64,000 nucleotides of DNA from Ophioderma brevispina (lineage: Eukaryota; Echinodermata; Ophiuroidea; Amphilepidida; Ophiodermatidae): the NCBI GenBank assembly GCA_023653785.1, contig JAMKCH010084939.1, positions 1-64,000 of the forward strand, written 5' to 3'. The notes beneath the pieces are model-generated. The model was not told the DNA's origin and ran no database searches. It saw only the letters and a program-made list of their open reading frames with translations. The first letter of the stretch is position 1. Each line of letters begins with the position of its first letter. Positions 50,600 through 63,581 of this stretch are shown one piece after another. The position numbers and the translations under genes are program-made.

Positions 50600-51040
50600 A
50601 TACCGTTAAACGTTAGAAAAAGGTTTTTTTTAATGTTTTACTGAAACGGTACAAACCGTGAAAAGACCACATCCGCACAACGTTTAAAAACTTTTTTTAC
50701 GAACGTTTAAAAAACGTCGGTCCACAACAACCAAAACCACATTCGTGTTTTAAAAGTTTTACTGAAACGTTAGCAAAAACCGTAAAAGAACCCGCCCAAA
50801 CACGTATAGAAACGTTATAATAACGTTTTCAAACGTTTTTGCGGACAAGGCTTCCACATGATTTGAATTTTTTTAACGTTATAATAACGTTTTATTTATA
50901 ACGTTTCACACAGGAAACGTATATAAAAACGTGCATAAAACTCAACACAAATACGTTTTGAATAACGAAATTTCTGAAACGTTTTTTCTTCTCCAAATTG
51001 GTAACTTTTTCTGAACGTTCTAAAACGTTTAATGGCTAGC
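50600..51040. repeat. AACGTT-rich repeat, copy 2
   Basis: More than a dozen AACGTT/AACGTTTT words, including two copies of AACGTTATAATAACGTTTT (about 50812 and 50874), ending TTTAATGGCTAGCTGGG. Similar to 43735-43985. Known families of ACGTT-rich repeats exist in invertebrates; exact family not assigned. Confidence 0.7.
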
Positions 51041-53573
51041 TGGGATTTCTAAGCACTGGTATATTCGTTCACTAAAGTATCTGGTTCGGTAGTTGCATCG
51101 ACCCCTTCTGAGCATTCGAGCCAAATTTCATTCAAACAATCTGAACACTCACCATAGTACCTATGCAAATTCATAATATGAAATAACCCAGCCGTCAGTG
51201 TAATCACCATCGTGCTTATGTACACACATTGCAGGGTTGCCAAAAATTATCAGCCCAAATTCCCGAGGGCATACACACCCAATAAGTGCCGAAAAATAAA
51301 AGCTCTCAAATTGGAGGCAATTAAACTTTTAAACTTATAACTTTTGCGTTATATTTTGGACTCTGATCACAACTTTTCACATTCACTTGCACAAATTCCA
51401 AGATCAATTAATTTCTCAAAAAGTGGGTTCGACCTTCGCCGAGGAGAGACTAGGAAGCAATTCTTAACCCCTTAGACTAGCGAGGGTATCGATGTTGGGA
51501 TTTTAAAAAATCAATATAAACCTTCACTGATAAAGGCAGACACAAGCGTATACAACCTACACGTAACAATAGACACGATCAACATCATAGCAAGATGAAA
51601 TACGGTGATACACGAAGTTAACAAAGGAAAGAAATTTCGCTTCCGTAGGTGCTCGCTTTCTTTTCTTTTTATTGTATCGCAACTTATTGACAGCAGCCCA
51701 TTTGTTACCCGTCTACCTGGCTCACACATGAACCCTCCTCGGGCAGTGTTCTTAATTGGATTATTCTATGGTTGTTTGTACGCAAACACATCATTGTGTG
51801 TGTCCAGAAAACCTTACAACACTTTTCAGTCGTATTTATCCCTACTTTCGTACCATGTCGTCTATTGAAAGTGAAAAAGTAACAAAATTCGCGAATTCGC
51901 TGTAGGCCTTTGCAGTTAGGGGGCCGAGTAGCCAAAGTTTCGCCCCAGTTGGGCTAACCCAAATCGTGGATTGGCAACATTGGTGATCAATGCACCGGCT
52001 TTGCGTTGCGTCTGTTATGAACTACTTCGCTTATCACTGTGGCAACGGGCCCGGGGGTAATGGCATGGAGAAATATGGTAAATAGACTAGTGTGTGACAT
52101 CATGCGTCCTAATTATAGTTTGTCAGTGCTCGCGTGGAAGCTTGTTGTAATGTGGAATATTTTGTGGTCCCGAGACCAGGCCTTCCAAAAGTGTTTTATG
52201 TAGTACTACTAATCAGGAATTTTCAGTTCCAAATACATGGTTCGTAAGATTTCCTGATTTATATTGTGCTATTTGGTCAAAAACAAAACCTTTGTTGAGG
52301 TATTCAATGCTTAATTTTTAATGGTAACAAGTTGATTTCTGAAGGACATACAAATAGTTGAAATAGCCATGCACATCTTGTGAATGTGGTTTTCCCACCC
52401 GAAGCACTATTTTCAAGCTGCATATAGTCGATTCGCGTTGATACGTTCGTCCCCCGGAGTTTGGGACATATTAAAGTAAGTCGGAGAGGGAAAATGATAG
52501 AATTCAAATGCACGTGCCACAACGGATTATTCGTGGAGGGCATTCAGTCATCTTAACCTTCACACCATGCACTAAATACAATCATTATGTATGGAAACGA
52601 CAATAGTGAGTTCAAGGCTTAACATTCATCACAATAACATGATTAACAGATAGGCCTGCGCGATCTATCTCCTTTCCCAAAGTCTCCCCTATGACGTCTC
52701 GTTCCCCTCTTTACCCACGCCTCTCTAGTGCATAAACCCTGACTGCTATGTCCGTCTCATTGAGTTTTTCACCTCCGCAAGAATTTGGTAAGGGGTCACC
52801 ATATCAGATGAATACAGTACAAAAAAGGGTTCTATAAAAGTTGCAGTTGATGTTTGGAAACATATTAGGTTTCAAAAAATTGCATTAACTCGGGCTTATA
52901 ATTATGGGGTCCAAGTGGACCTCATTGTCAATCAATCTGAATTTATGTGTCCAGTGAAATTCTGCCTGTCATTTGACACCAAATCTACTAAGCGGGAACC
53001 CTGATTGGTGGACTATTGTTAGCAGACAGACGCCTATGATGTACATTTCCCAAACCAGCACTGTATCACACCACCCGAAACAATTAGCAGGGCTGGTATA
53101 GAAGAAATGCACGACTCATTTGGTAGGAGGTATTGCCCATTTCATTCCTAAACCAGAAGTTTTAAAATGACACTACAACTTTAAAGTCTCAGCTCACGAC
53201 ATTAGATATGGTTCATTGTACTTGGTGTTGTAGGTTCATCCCATTCTGTGTAAAACCATGTTAGGGTCAAAAGTACCGCTCGTAATTCTGTATTTTTTTT
53301 TATTGATGACTATTTTGGACTGGTTAAAATTAATGCTATCTACAGATTCCCATTCATATTCACAAGCATGAATTGACTACTGTATTTGTGTAAGCAGTAA
53401 GAGTAGCAGTAAGATGGAATTAGCCCAGGAGCTAGCAGACATTTGTAACACATCTCGAGTACAAACGGTTTGAGTGATTAAATATGTTGACAGACTGACA
53501 GGGACCCCTGAAACGTGATTCTTAAGTGCGGCAAATGGTGCCTTAAGGAGAGGGGGCCAAGACAAAGTTTGTA
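51041..53573. other. Stretch without a supported gene
   Basis: Minus-strand frames at 51243-51049 and 51729-51511 each hold one hydrophobic segment (for example FHLAMMLIVSIVTCRLY), but no convincing splice sites connect them. No mobile element recognised. Confidence 0.3.
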
Positions 53574-53990
53574 CAGGGGTCAAATTTTTAAATTGACCCA
53601 ATCGTGTTGAAAAGTATACCATGTTATTTGTCTAACCATAAGGATTCGGAAAAGGTATAGTTTGTACTATCTACAACGTAAAGTTTAAGAGCTATAGGCT
53701 AAAAACAATAAAATCAATAAAAAGGGTCAATTTAAAAAGGGTCAAGTTGTACAGGGTTCAAATTTTAAAGTTGCTCCGATTTGGATAAAAAGTGGTGCAA
53801 ATTATTGGTGGAGTTCATAGGATTAAAATAAGGAATAGTTTTGACTTTCTAAAATGCTTGCTTAACAAAGTAGGGAGGAAACAAGGTCAGGCCCATTGAA
53901 TGCAATGGACGTTGACCTTCTGTGCCCCCCTACATCGGTAACTAAGCATTTTAGACAGTCAAAACAGAAAAATTTCCCGGGTTAAATGGG
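53574..53990. mobile_element. 'GGTATAG' MITE family, copy 4, rearranged
   Basis: Starts TA|CAGGGGTCAAAT and holds GGAAAAGGTATAGTTTGTACT (about 53648). A second internal start GTACAGGGTTCAAAT (about 53750) and a hairpin TTTTGACTTTCTAAAATGCTT / AAGCATTTTAGACAGTCAAAA (53838-53965) indicate a nested or rearranged pair of copies. The right end is not clean. Confidence 0.6.
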
Positions 53991-56900
53991 AAAGCAGTAC
54001 TATGAGACGTCAGTAGTATTCTAAGTCAGAAGAACAACTATTATGGTAGATTCAACCCATCGTATCACCAGAGGAAAAAGTTATGGACAGCGTCGATTAG
54101 TTGGGAGAGGAGGCAGGAAAAAAAATTGTGGCCTGATTCACCTGTTTCATGAACAATCTAAGACAATCTTACTTTCTGTGTTGACATCATTTTACATGAA
54201 GAGTGCAAAGACATTTGTGTTGCTTCGTTACCAACATAAGGGCACTCAAAAGTCAGTAACATTCAACTCACTTGTTACATTGAATACCACTGTATAAATT
54301 GTGATTAGTCAGAATATTTTGAGACTTAATGTAGCTATAACTGCGCTTACGTTGACTTGAATTCTTTTATTAAACATAGAATTGATTTTCTCTGCTGTCG
54401 GGACTGCATGTCTCAATGGATTATGCGTGGAATTTTAATTTCCACCCACTGCACATCCCCCTCATCAGCTCATTCAATGCATATACCTTCGGAAGATGTG
54501 ACTCGATGGGTTGAAACTATATATAAGTCCACCATGTTGGCTTTTAGTAAGGATCATTGAGGAATGGAAGGCTACAAAACATTCATTGAATCAGGTTGTT
54601 GCTATAGATCCTCCGATCGACGCTTACAGAAATCCAGAACAAATTGTGTGTGATAGTCCATGATTGACAAATTGAGAATGAAAAGCAATGGCAAGGCATA
54701 TCCATTGGTTTGCAACTTCGAAACAAAAAAGGGGAACAAAGAAATTGGGCCTCAGAGGTGAGGACAGACCTGCTCTTTGATCAAATAAACTTACACGCAC
54801 AGATTTACTTCAATGGCTAAGCATCAGTCGGTAGAGTCGGTCTAAGGATGAACAAACCACCTGACAATAGACCATGGCTATATGAGTATGCCCTTAAAGA
54901 GACACGAGGACATTCATGAAGCGCTCCCGTTTTTCATTATTTGAATTGATTGACCGATGATATAGATCACACCTGAAGTGGATAAAGCAGAATACGATGC
55001 CTTAGTGCTGCAGAAAGAGCCCGAAAAACCCTCTATTTTTCGAGTAACCGGGGACCCTAATTTGAACAAAGTGCATCATATATCAAAATGAAGCTTGAAA
55101 TCCAGGAATCTGAAACTGCATGAGCCAAAAAATATAAACGTGTACAAGTGAGTTATGAGGGGGGAAGGACCCCCATGAAAATCACCAATAACATGAAATT
55201 GACACGGTATGCTCTACTATATGTACAAATTCAAATGCTTTTGCGTTATATGCATGTATTTGGATATATGCACCTATCATGATTATGTAGTTTTACCATT
55301 TATTAGGTTCATATAAATAATTATAAAGATGTAGTCCACCATGGATGGGGGGGGGGGGGGTACCGGGTAAACCTACCAAATGGAGATCCAATACCATCTA
55401 TCCATGTATTGTGGGACTACAGCCTCTGACTTATTTTCTCCCAGGAAATTAAAAATGCTTAAAATATTGTTAAGTGATTCTAAGTATTCATAAATCATTT
55501 TCATAACATTTGAACCAATTTAAGCTTAATGATTAACGGGGGAGGGGAGATGAGAGCACGGAGATGAGTAGGCATCAAAGTTGAGGGTTAATGGAGTGAA
55601 ATCGTTTATATTTCAGTGTGTAAAGTTTTGATCGGATTAAAGAAAATCATCATTGAATTTAATTAGGGATAAATTTTCCTCTAATTCTTCTCAATTATCT
55701 TATGGACCGTGAAAGAGATTGCCTCAAAAGAAAAGAAATTGCCTCAAAATCGGGAAATGGCTCTCTACAGGGCCCCCCTGTTTACGCCCCTACCTATACA
55801 CAGGGGTTGTTTTTCTGCGGTTTGCTCACTTGTGAAAAAAGATTTTGGAATTATTGTTGTAATTGTTATTTTTATTTTAAAAAAATCAAAATTTCTTGAC
55901 ACATTTCGAAAGCAACAATTTACCTCGATTTTCCAAGGTAATTACCCGGAACTCATTTATACTGCACTTTTGGGCTTGTCTTATGAACCTCAATGTTGTC
56001 TCTAGGGCGACCCCTTGGTACCAGTTCGTGAGTGAAAACACCTTAGGCACTAAGTGTTATTTATGTCCTTTAGCCACAAAATACAGTAGACGACAATAAA
56101 GAACAAAACAAAGGCAATAGCAAACAAAAGAACTACGTTAAAATTTATTAAAGCGACATAATGGCATTAAAAAAAATATTCCGGCAAATTGAAAAGGACC
56201 CTTATGAATCACTTCCACAAGTTTGAAACAATTGGATGTTTACATTCTGTAAAAACAGTAAAAACAGGAAAGAGTCCAGAGGGGCAGTGGCAGTTCGTGG
56301 CAAGTTCTGGAACAGGAAAACCAAGGTGTTGACATCCCGACAGAATTACAGTGTATCTATACCAGGTTTGTGACACAAGTCAAAGCTTAGACCAGAATCA
56401 GGATTGGCATTGTACTTTAGGCTTGTAGTAAAGTATTGATCTGGCAAGTGAAAGATTAATTAGACAGGGATAGACATTAATAGCAATGGTCTGGGAGCTG
56501 ATGACAGCATGCTTTCAAGTTGGTAAATGCTGGGAAGTATATGTCAGAATCTTTTCATCCTGTTCAACCACCCGGCGCCACATACTCTCCAAACCAAAGT
56601 GAGAATCCCCCGCGATTTTTAGATCATTTTCAATTATATGAAGGATTGATTATATGTACCACTCATTGTTCATTCCTGGTTTATATTCCTCTTTTCTATT
56701 GATAAAACTGTACCTAGTCTTAACAAGGGGTGGTTACCACCCCCGTTTACTTTCCTCCGGCGTGTTAAAATATATTCCAAAAGCTTTTGTTAAAAGCTTC
56801 ATGGATACTCTTTACCCATCTATGGGTACTATCAGGAGTAAGGGTATGCGATCAAAGTCAAAGGGAAAGAGGGTGGTTTGCCATCCATTTTAACAAAATA

Positions 56901-57010
56901 TTCGGCACAGTATAATGTATGGCTCTAAAATCTACGTTTTTGTAATACTAGTCAACTGCCATTGTTTAGAATGAAAACCGACAGAAAATCCAATATTCCA
57001 CTTTTTAGCG
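53991..57010. other. Stretch with no recognisable element
   Basis: Short frames (54043-54297, 84 codons; 55709-56005, 98 codons) resemble nothing known to me. A G14 run lies at about 55347-55360. Confidence 0.35.
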
Positions 57011-57018
57011 CAAATTGG

Positions 57019-57437
57019 CCCGGGGGGCCACTGTATTCAAAGGTGGCCTATGATCGCCCGTGAACAGGGACTTCCAAAATGCACCATAAAAACAGTATTT
57101 CCACTCAGACTAAAAATATACCCTAACAAGTCTTTTTGTTGATTTTGCAAACACTAAAGAAGTATTTTTGTAAGTTTTGCTACCCGAAAAAAGTAAGCAA
57201 GCAATGTGACGTTAATATTACCTCTAGTATCTTGCTTACTTTACATATTTGATCTCTGCTTAAGTTGAGTATTACACGTAAATCACAATTTCAGTTGAGT
57301 AAAAACATACCCTTTTTTCCACATTTGATGTTGCGAGTACGCGCGTACATCGGGCATGTTGAAAAAAAGATACCCTTTTTGCGGTTTCTTGTTCACGCAT
57401 CAATCCACCTTTAATACAAGTGGCCACCCCCCCCGGG
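57019..57437. mobile_element. hAT-like MITE with CCCGGGG ends, copy 1
   Basis: Ends CCCGGGGGGCCACTGTATT and (complement) CCCGGGGGGGGTGGCCACTT, with inner GTGAACA/TGTTCAC also inverted. Flanks CAAATTGG (57011-57018) and AAAATTGG (57438-57445) give a 7/8 match for an 8-bp target duplication. Contains GCGCGTACATCG, shared with the copy at 58991. Confidence 0.8.
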
Positions 57438-57669
57438 AAAATTGGATTTAGCCTTTGGTATGCCAATGCCAATTTGTGATTCGGGACTTATGAGTCATTG
57501 TACGTCATCTAGGTATCTTAGTACTTATTTTGGTGCATAGGAAAGGACTATAACGATGCAATGTTATCAAAATCATAAGCATCGGAGCCTTTATAACGAA
57601 CTACCGCGGGGTGGTAACTCCCCTAACAATAATCAGCTGCAAAAGATCGTGCAGGCATATTTACCATTT

Positions 57670-60020
57670 TCAGCCTAAGAAGATGGACTCAGCTTATAAT
57701 TACTGAACTATCATTTCTTAGCAAGATGATTGACCAGGTTACAGATTACTGAACTAATCATTTCTTAGGCTTTAAAAAGAATTCTGCGCAGGCCTAACTA
57801 CTCATTTCTTGGGTAAGAGGATTGCACTGCATATTGACTGAATTCATCATTTATTAGCAGAGGGGTGCGCCGCCGGCCTAATAAGACATCGCCGGTAAGG
57901 AATGAAGGACGCCCTCTATAGTTCATGAGAACGGATATGACGTTGAAATGTTTTGCATAATAAAGCGACATGCTCAAGTTTACCTTTGCTGGTTTTCAAA
58001 AAGTCCCACTTTACATACATTCCCCAAAAGTCGGTTTTATGTAAAGTATAATACAGGCTTTCTGGTAATTGGAATTTCCATATTTGAACTCATTTCCACC
58101 CCAAGAACCACAATGCCGCGTTGCAAGGATGTAAGCTATATTATTTAGCAAAACCTATATGTGAGTGGGCGTTATGGTTATTGGGGTGAAAGACCTCATT
58201 TTGCATTTGTTTTCGGGGGGCGGAACACTAAATGGAATTGCCAAAAACAACAACGAACTTTTTACATACAACACCAACACATCCCTATGTGGTAAGCATG
58301 CTAATCTACCAAAGGCTATGTCAGTAGCTTAGGATGAGAAATATAACAACAGCTGAATATGATGTGGGTATCATACTAAAATAAGGATGTTTGCTCAAAC
58401 ACCTGGTGAATGAAAGTTATTGAACTGCGCCATGGGAATTTTAATTTTATTAGCTCCTAGTGTAGTTAAATTGCTCATGATCTAAATAGCGCGGTCATTA
58501 GGCCATGGTTGTATTCCAGAGTCGTGGGGTGTGAAGAAGGTTATATAATCAAAATTTCGCAGCATAAGCTATAGGTATTTATTTGGGGTACTTGTTATAA
58601 AGGGGTGCCTCATGTAGCCTCTTTATAGCTTAGAAGGCAAAGGTCTATCTATAGGCGTCATTACAGCTCCATGACAAAGGGAAGCTATGCAACTTCTTCC
58701 TGTTCTTATATAATTAATAAATGTCATTGAAATGGAGGCATGTCTAAGCTTTTGCTTTTTCCAGAGAGCATGCCCCTGAAGTTTCTCAGACTTTTCTATT
58801 TTTTCTGATACAAGTTGTATTTTGGGGATAAAAAAATACCTTGCGTACAGGAGTAAGTAGTGTCCACAACACCCAACGCAAAATTGATGGTGAAATATAA
58901 AACTATTAGATTATAGAGGGCCTCCTTCTCTCCTTATCCGGCGATGTCCTTACTGAACTTATTTCTTAGGTAAAGAGGTTGCGCTGAAGGCCCGGGGGGG
59001 GCCACTTGTATTCAAAGGTGGATATGATGCGTGAACAAGAAAACGAGTTAAAAAGGGTTGTCTTTTTGCAACAGGCGAGGTAACGCGCGTACATCGTTTA
59101 GGGTGTCAAAACAAACAAAATAGGAAAAAGGGTATGTTTTTTGAAACCCTGAAATTTCATGTTAAATATCTCATTAAGCCGGGATCAAAATCATCCAAAA
59201 TATTGTAATCGGACTTGGGAATTAACGCAAAGCAAGATAATATCAAGGGTATATTTACGATTCAATGCACTGGGGGTACTTGTTGAGGGTATCATAAACA
59301 GATAAAAATAATTGGTTAGGTAGGTTTTAGCTTGTTTTTAGTCGGTGTGAAAAACGTGTTTAGGGTGCATTGAAAGTCCAGGTTCACGCATTTCATATCC
59401 ACTTTTGATACAAGTTGCCCCCCCCCCGGGCTGCCCCAGGCTATATACTATGCTGATAGTTATCATTTCTTTTAAAGGGTCCGCCGCAATAGAAAGCTTA
59501 CACCGCAGGGTTATAGATTTATTGACGGACTATAAATAAATTTATAGGTCGTAGGCTTAAAATTACTCGAAACCATCATTTCTTAGCAAGAGGTTGTGCC
59601 GTAGGTCAATAAATTTACTTAACTAGTCATGTTAGCGGGTGTGCAGAGTTCTATTAATATCGTGAACTAGTAAAAAAAAATAACATAAGAAGGCCCTGAA
59701 AAGAAGGCAGGCATTGAAGAAAGAGGGGAAATCGTGGGGGTTAAAGATATTTCTTTAGAGAAGAAGATTGCCCGGAAGGCCTATAAATGTACTTAACTAA
59801 TCATGTTATTAGATAAGGAAGATCTCATCGAAGGCTATAAGTATTGATGGCCTTATAAATTACTGAAACCAATCATTTCCTGTAAGCGGATTGCCACCAC
59901 AAGACCCTATATTTATTGAAACTATAAGCCTCTGAAAGAGGGGGGGACTTGAGGAATAAGGGAAAGTATGGAGTAAATAATTTTTAGAAGATGCCACCAC
60001 AGGCCTATAAATTTGGGCGA
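57670..60020. repeat. Decayed minisatellite, ~50-60-bp unit, interrupted
   Basis: A degenerate unit of about the form 'CTATAAATTACTGAACTAATCATTTCTTAG-CAAGAGGTTGCGCCGCAGGC' recurs: AATCATTTCTTAG-like cores at about 57710, 57757, 57802, 57850, 58951, 59460, 59572, 59624, 59796 and 59866. Gaps hold unrelated sequence, and one gap is the MITE at 58991-59430. Confidence 0.65.
58991..59430. mobile_element. hAT-like MITE with CCCGGGG ends, copy 2
   Basis: Ends CCCGGGGGGGGCCACTTGTATT and (complement) CCCGGGGGGGGGGGGCAACTTGTATC; inner GATATGATGCGTGAAC pairs with GTTCACGCATTTCATATC. Lies in the minisatellite. Target duplication not seen. Confidence 0.75.
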
Positions 60021-60119
60021 CAGGCTATAAAATAAAGTCACCCCGTCGCCCTCCTGTGATTAGGTTTAGGAGAAAGTCCATTCCAGTTATCTAACCCTAA
60101 CCCCTTACCACAATGGAGC

Positions 60120-60540
60120 AACCAGACATTGCAAATGGGGGGGGGGAGCAGAAGGGGTGCCGAGGCATTTTGTGAGGGGGGCTAATTGTGTCCTTCTCCA
60201 GGGGGTAGCAAGGGTTCTGAGCGAGGGGGCACCCCCTCCTGCTGGTTTAAAACCACTTACCTTACCATAAAATGATTAGATTAAACTATGAGGTTGACAA
60301 CCATGGACCGTCATCGCTTGACAAGATGTATGTAGATTGTATAGTTAAAATATAAGGGTTATTTCCTCCCACCCCAACCCCCCCCCCCCACACACACCCA
60401 CCATACACACAGACACACATCACACCCACACAATCACAAAGCTACGTGCATGATAATTTCTAATATCTATTGCAACACTGTGTTTCTCGAAAGGCAATTC
60501 TCCAACAGCATTGGGGTGGGGGTAAGATTGGGGGGGCGGG
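60120..60540. repeat. Low-complexity G-rich and CA-rich DNA
   Basis: GGGGGGGGAG patches near 60138 and 60520-60540, and C runs followed by (CA)n-like sequence at 60378-60437. Confidence 0.8.
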
Positions 60541-61795
60541 GATAGAAAAGGCTATTATCATTATAGAAGGGTATTGTGTCAAAATTGTGGTCAAAAATAT
60601 ATTAGTGGACCAAATCCCAATTGTGATAAAATATATCAACATGGGCATGTTATTCAAAGTTTTCATACTAAAAATAGGGGGGTAAACTTTGACCCCCCAT
60701 AACTCTTTGTACAAGGTTTTAATTGTTTGCATCATTCATTTCCTGACTCCTGGGACCAATAGCTACAATTTGAATATGACAACGTTTGTTCAAATTAGGT
60801 CACCACCTTATCGAAAAAAATTGGGCTCTGCTGCAGCACTGTATGTAATAAGATGATGATGGTATTTTATGTCGTGCACAACAAAAATCAAAGCATAGTT
60901 TTCTATAGAGACGACTTGTTTGTCCTTTTAACCTTCGAAACGTTCTTCAGGAGGTTGATCTACAAACTCGTCCAAAGCATTTAGAGATATGTGTATCCTC
61001 AACAAATCCCTCCTGTCACTTTAAAGCCTATTGCTAAAAAAAAAAAAAAAGCCTTTATTTGCCCGTTATTTCATTCCCAATCCGGATATGTATAACAAAA
61101 GATAGGTTCATCAAAAATGAGAGTGCAAAAGCAAATTGGTCCGATTTGCATTGCTTCAAAACTTGCAACATTGAAAAAAAACATGTTTGTAAACATATTC
61201 AAAACTGGTAACAACACCATTGGAACCTTTATCGTGGCCACAATCATTGTATGACGATTTTCAAAAACTTTAGTCATTTTTTCCAAAAAAAAATGATAGT
61301 TCATTCAACAGATGGTGGATCAGCAATAGGTCTTTTACACTGAATGCAGAAACCAAACCAGAAGAAGAAAACCAACCATGACAATTAGAAAGAACAAGCC
61401 GGTTTCCGTAAACCAGATAGCACTATTTCGGAACATTTTCCAATCACCACGGTACTTTTTAAATCAAATTAAAGTAGCAAAAAAATGGAAAAGTTTTTTT
61501 AAAGCAGTCGGAAGGAAATAAAGAACCAGTAGCAGGTTCCAGCACGACTCAAACACGGACCACAACATTGGCAAGAAATAATCAATACCAAACAAAGACC
61601 TGTGCGTATTTTGTTTCAACAAATGGCATGTCAGAGTGTTAACATTTTGGTGTACATGCGTTGTCAAAAGCGATTGAGTTCTATATTTAACAGTAGATCC
61701 ATATACGTGCGCAATGAAATGTGAATATTACGATACGGTATACAAACGTTAATTTCTAAATATTATTAGGATCTACGTATTTTATTAATGTATAT
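60541..61795. other. Stretch with no recognisable element
   Basis: Short frames; an A run at about 61037-61051. Nothing else recognised. Confidence 0.35.
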
Positions 61796-61799
61796 TGCG

Positions 61800-61925
61800 C
61801 ACCTAAACCGAAAACCCTAAGCTTAAATCATTAATCCTAAAACTTACCTAATTCTAATCCTTAACCCATGCGCCTAACCTAACCATACCCGAACCCTAAC
61901 TTAACCTAATCCTTATATTAAACCT
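61800..61925. repeat. Degenerate CCTAA-rich (telomere-like) stretch
   Basis: Many CCTAA/CCCTAA words (AACCCTAAGC, CCTAACCTAACC, GAACCCTAAC, TTAACCTAATCC) but no perfect array, as in interstitial telomeric-like sequence. Confidence 0.6.
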
Positions 61926-62429
61926 GTTACAGAGTTAGAAAAAAAATGGTATAGCACGTAAGAAATACCCTTCAGGGAACGGGCCCCCCCCCAGGCTAGT
62001 AGCCAACACGTACTATGTTCCTTTCTGTGCTTTTAAGTTTTTAAGGTTTGGGACTAATGCCGCTCATTTTCGATTTGTCTGTTGCGGTGAATATTCTTCT
62101 ACGGGGACCATTACAAAATCCAGGCATTTTAAAATGATGAGCCTTTATCCCTGACAAGTTTTCTATTGTTATTCTGCCGGTTGTGTTTTCAGTTCACCAT
62201 TTAGTGCCCAGAGAGTCGGCGCGGTTTTCATGTTTCTGTAATGCTTTCGAAAAGGAAAATGTGTCTAAGTGGCCACAGCTATACGGTATTTATGATGAGA
62301 CAAGTTAGTCATGCAGAATAGTGCAAGATATCAACATATTGTGCATTTTGGGTGAAAAGTACCAAATTTGGCACAGATGTCGCTCTTGATATGCTGAATA
62401 AATCTGGGTATAGGGGCCAAATTAATTCC

Positions 62430-62880
62430 TTCCAAGATGGCCTGCCAAATTGCAAAATGGCCGCCAAATTTTCAATTTGTTAAAATGCCATGTTTTTACG
62501 TGCTTTCTATGTTTATTATATGATCCAATGACTCAAGTTTATGGTGTTTCGTGCCATTTTAGACAGAAATACCCTGATAGAGGACTCCACTGGTAATTCC
62601 ATGGTTTACATTAGCAAAATTGATCCAAAATGCAGAAAGAAAATCCAAAATGGCGGCCAAATTTGAAGCATATCATTTGGATATCAAGAAATTTATGTTT
62701 TTTAAAATTTCTTTAGTATTTCCCTTTCTCTCTATTATATTAAACAAATTTGCATTTAAGATACAATTCACCATCACCTTAAGGAATACAAACCAAATAA
62801 GGATTTTAATCCAAAATGGTGCGAAAATCCAAAATGGCGGCTAAGTGTCCTTACGCGATCCTTTGAATATCAAGAAATGA
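62430..62880. repeat. Repeat with AAAATGGCGGC cores
   Basis: AAAATCCAAAATGGCGGCC (about 62640) and AAAATCCAAAATGGCGGCT (about 62825) are followed in both cases by TTTGRATATCAAGAAAT, so a ~185-bp unit is present about twice; a more distant relative lies at 62433-62470. The core resembles the YY1 site AAGATGGCGGC. Confidence 0.6.
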
Positions 62881-62936
62881 ATGGTTTTCTTAATCTTGAT
62901 ATAAACTCCCTCGAGAAAGGAATTACATCAACTTAA

Positions 62937-63280
62937 AGGGACACTATCAGCGATTGAAAATATTTGAAATTTGCAGGAATAGCTTCAAATGTGAAGGATA
63001 AACTCTGTAGAATTCTCATAATTACCTTTTTCCAGCTGTAGACTTGAAAGAAAAAGGAAGAAACGGCAGTGTTCGAAGATAAGAATCACCAATGAATTAC
63101 GTGTTGTAGTAAAGTGTCTATACAGACAGTGATGACTAAAAAATCTCCGATTCTGTCCTATTAGGTGTTATGGTCTTATCATTTGTAGGGTATGTTAGGC
63201 ATACCCTTTACTGTTACGTACATGCTAAATTGATTTTTGATGATTTTTTGATTGATGTATTTGCAATCACTGATAGTGTT
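62937..63280. mobile_element. TTAA-flanked MITE (member 4, different termini)
   Basis: TTAA at 62933-62936 and 63281-63284. Ends AGGGACACTATCAGCGATTG and (complement) AACACTATCAGTGATTGC form an imperfect inverted repeat. No coding capacity. Confidence 0.6.
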
Positions 63281-63475
63281 TTAAGAGGAAACCAATTAAG
63301 GTCGTTGGTTGTTTAATTTGCTTCTTTCCATGTTAATTTGGCCAAGATGGCTGCCAAACCTTCGAATGGCCACTACTTTAGAAGTATCACTTACATGCCT
63401 GTATGATTCTCCGTGTGCTACTTGAATGTATTTGTTTTTTCATTAAAAAAATATACCCTATTTGATTTGGTATTG

Positions 63476-63581
63476 TTGGCTCTGTGGTTATACATAGCCT
63501 GAAAAAGTACATCCAAGTTGGATTGATTTGGCTCTGTGGTTATACATAACCTGTAAAATGTACATCCAGTGGGGGGAGAAT
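63476..63581. repeat. 53-bp unit in two tandem copies
   Basis: TTGGCTCTGTGGTTATACAT...GTACATCCA at 63476 and 63529. Confidence 0.85.

Noticed and set aside
51049..51729. Two minus-strand frames with hydrophobic segments as exons of one membrane protein
   Set aside because: No usable acceptor before the second and only a weak donor after the first.
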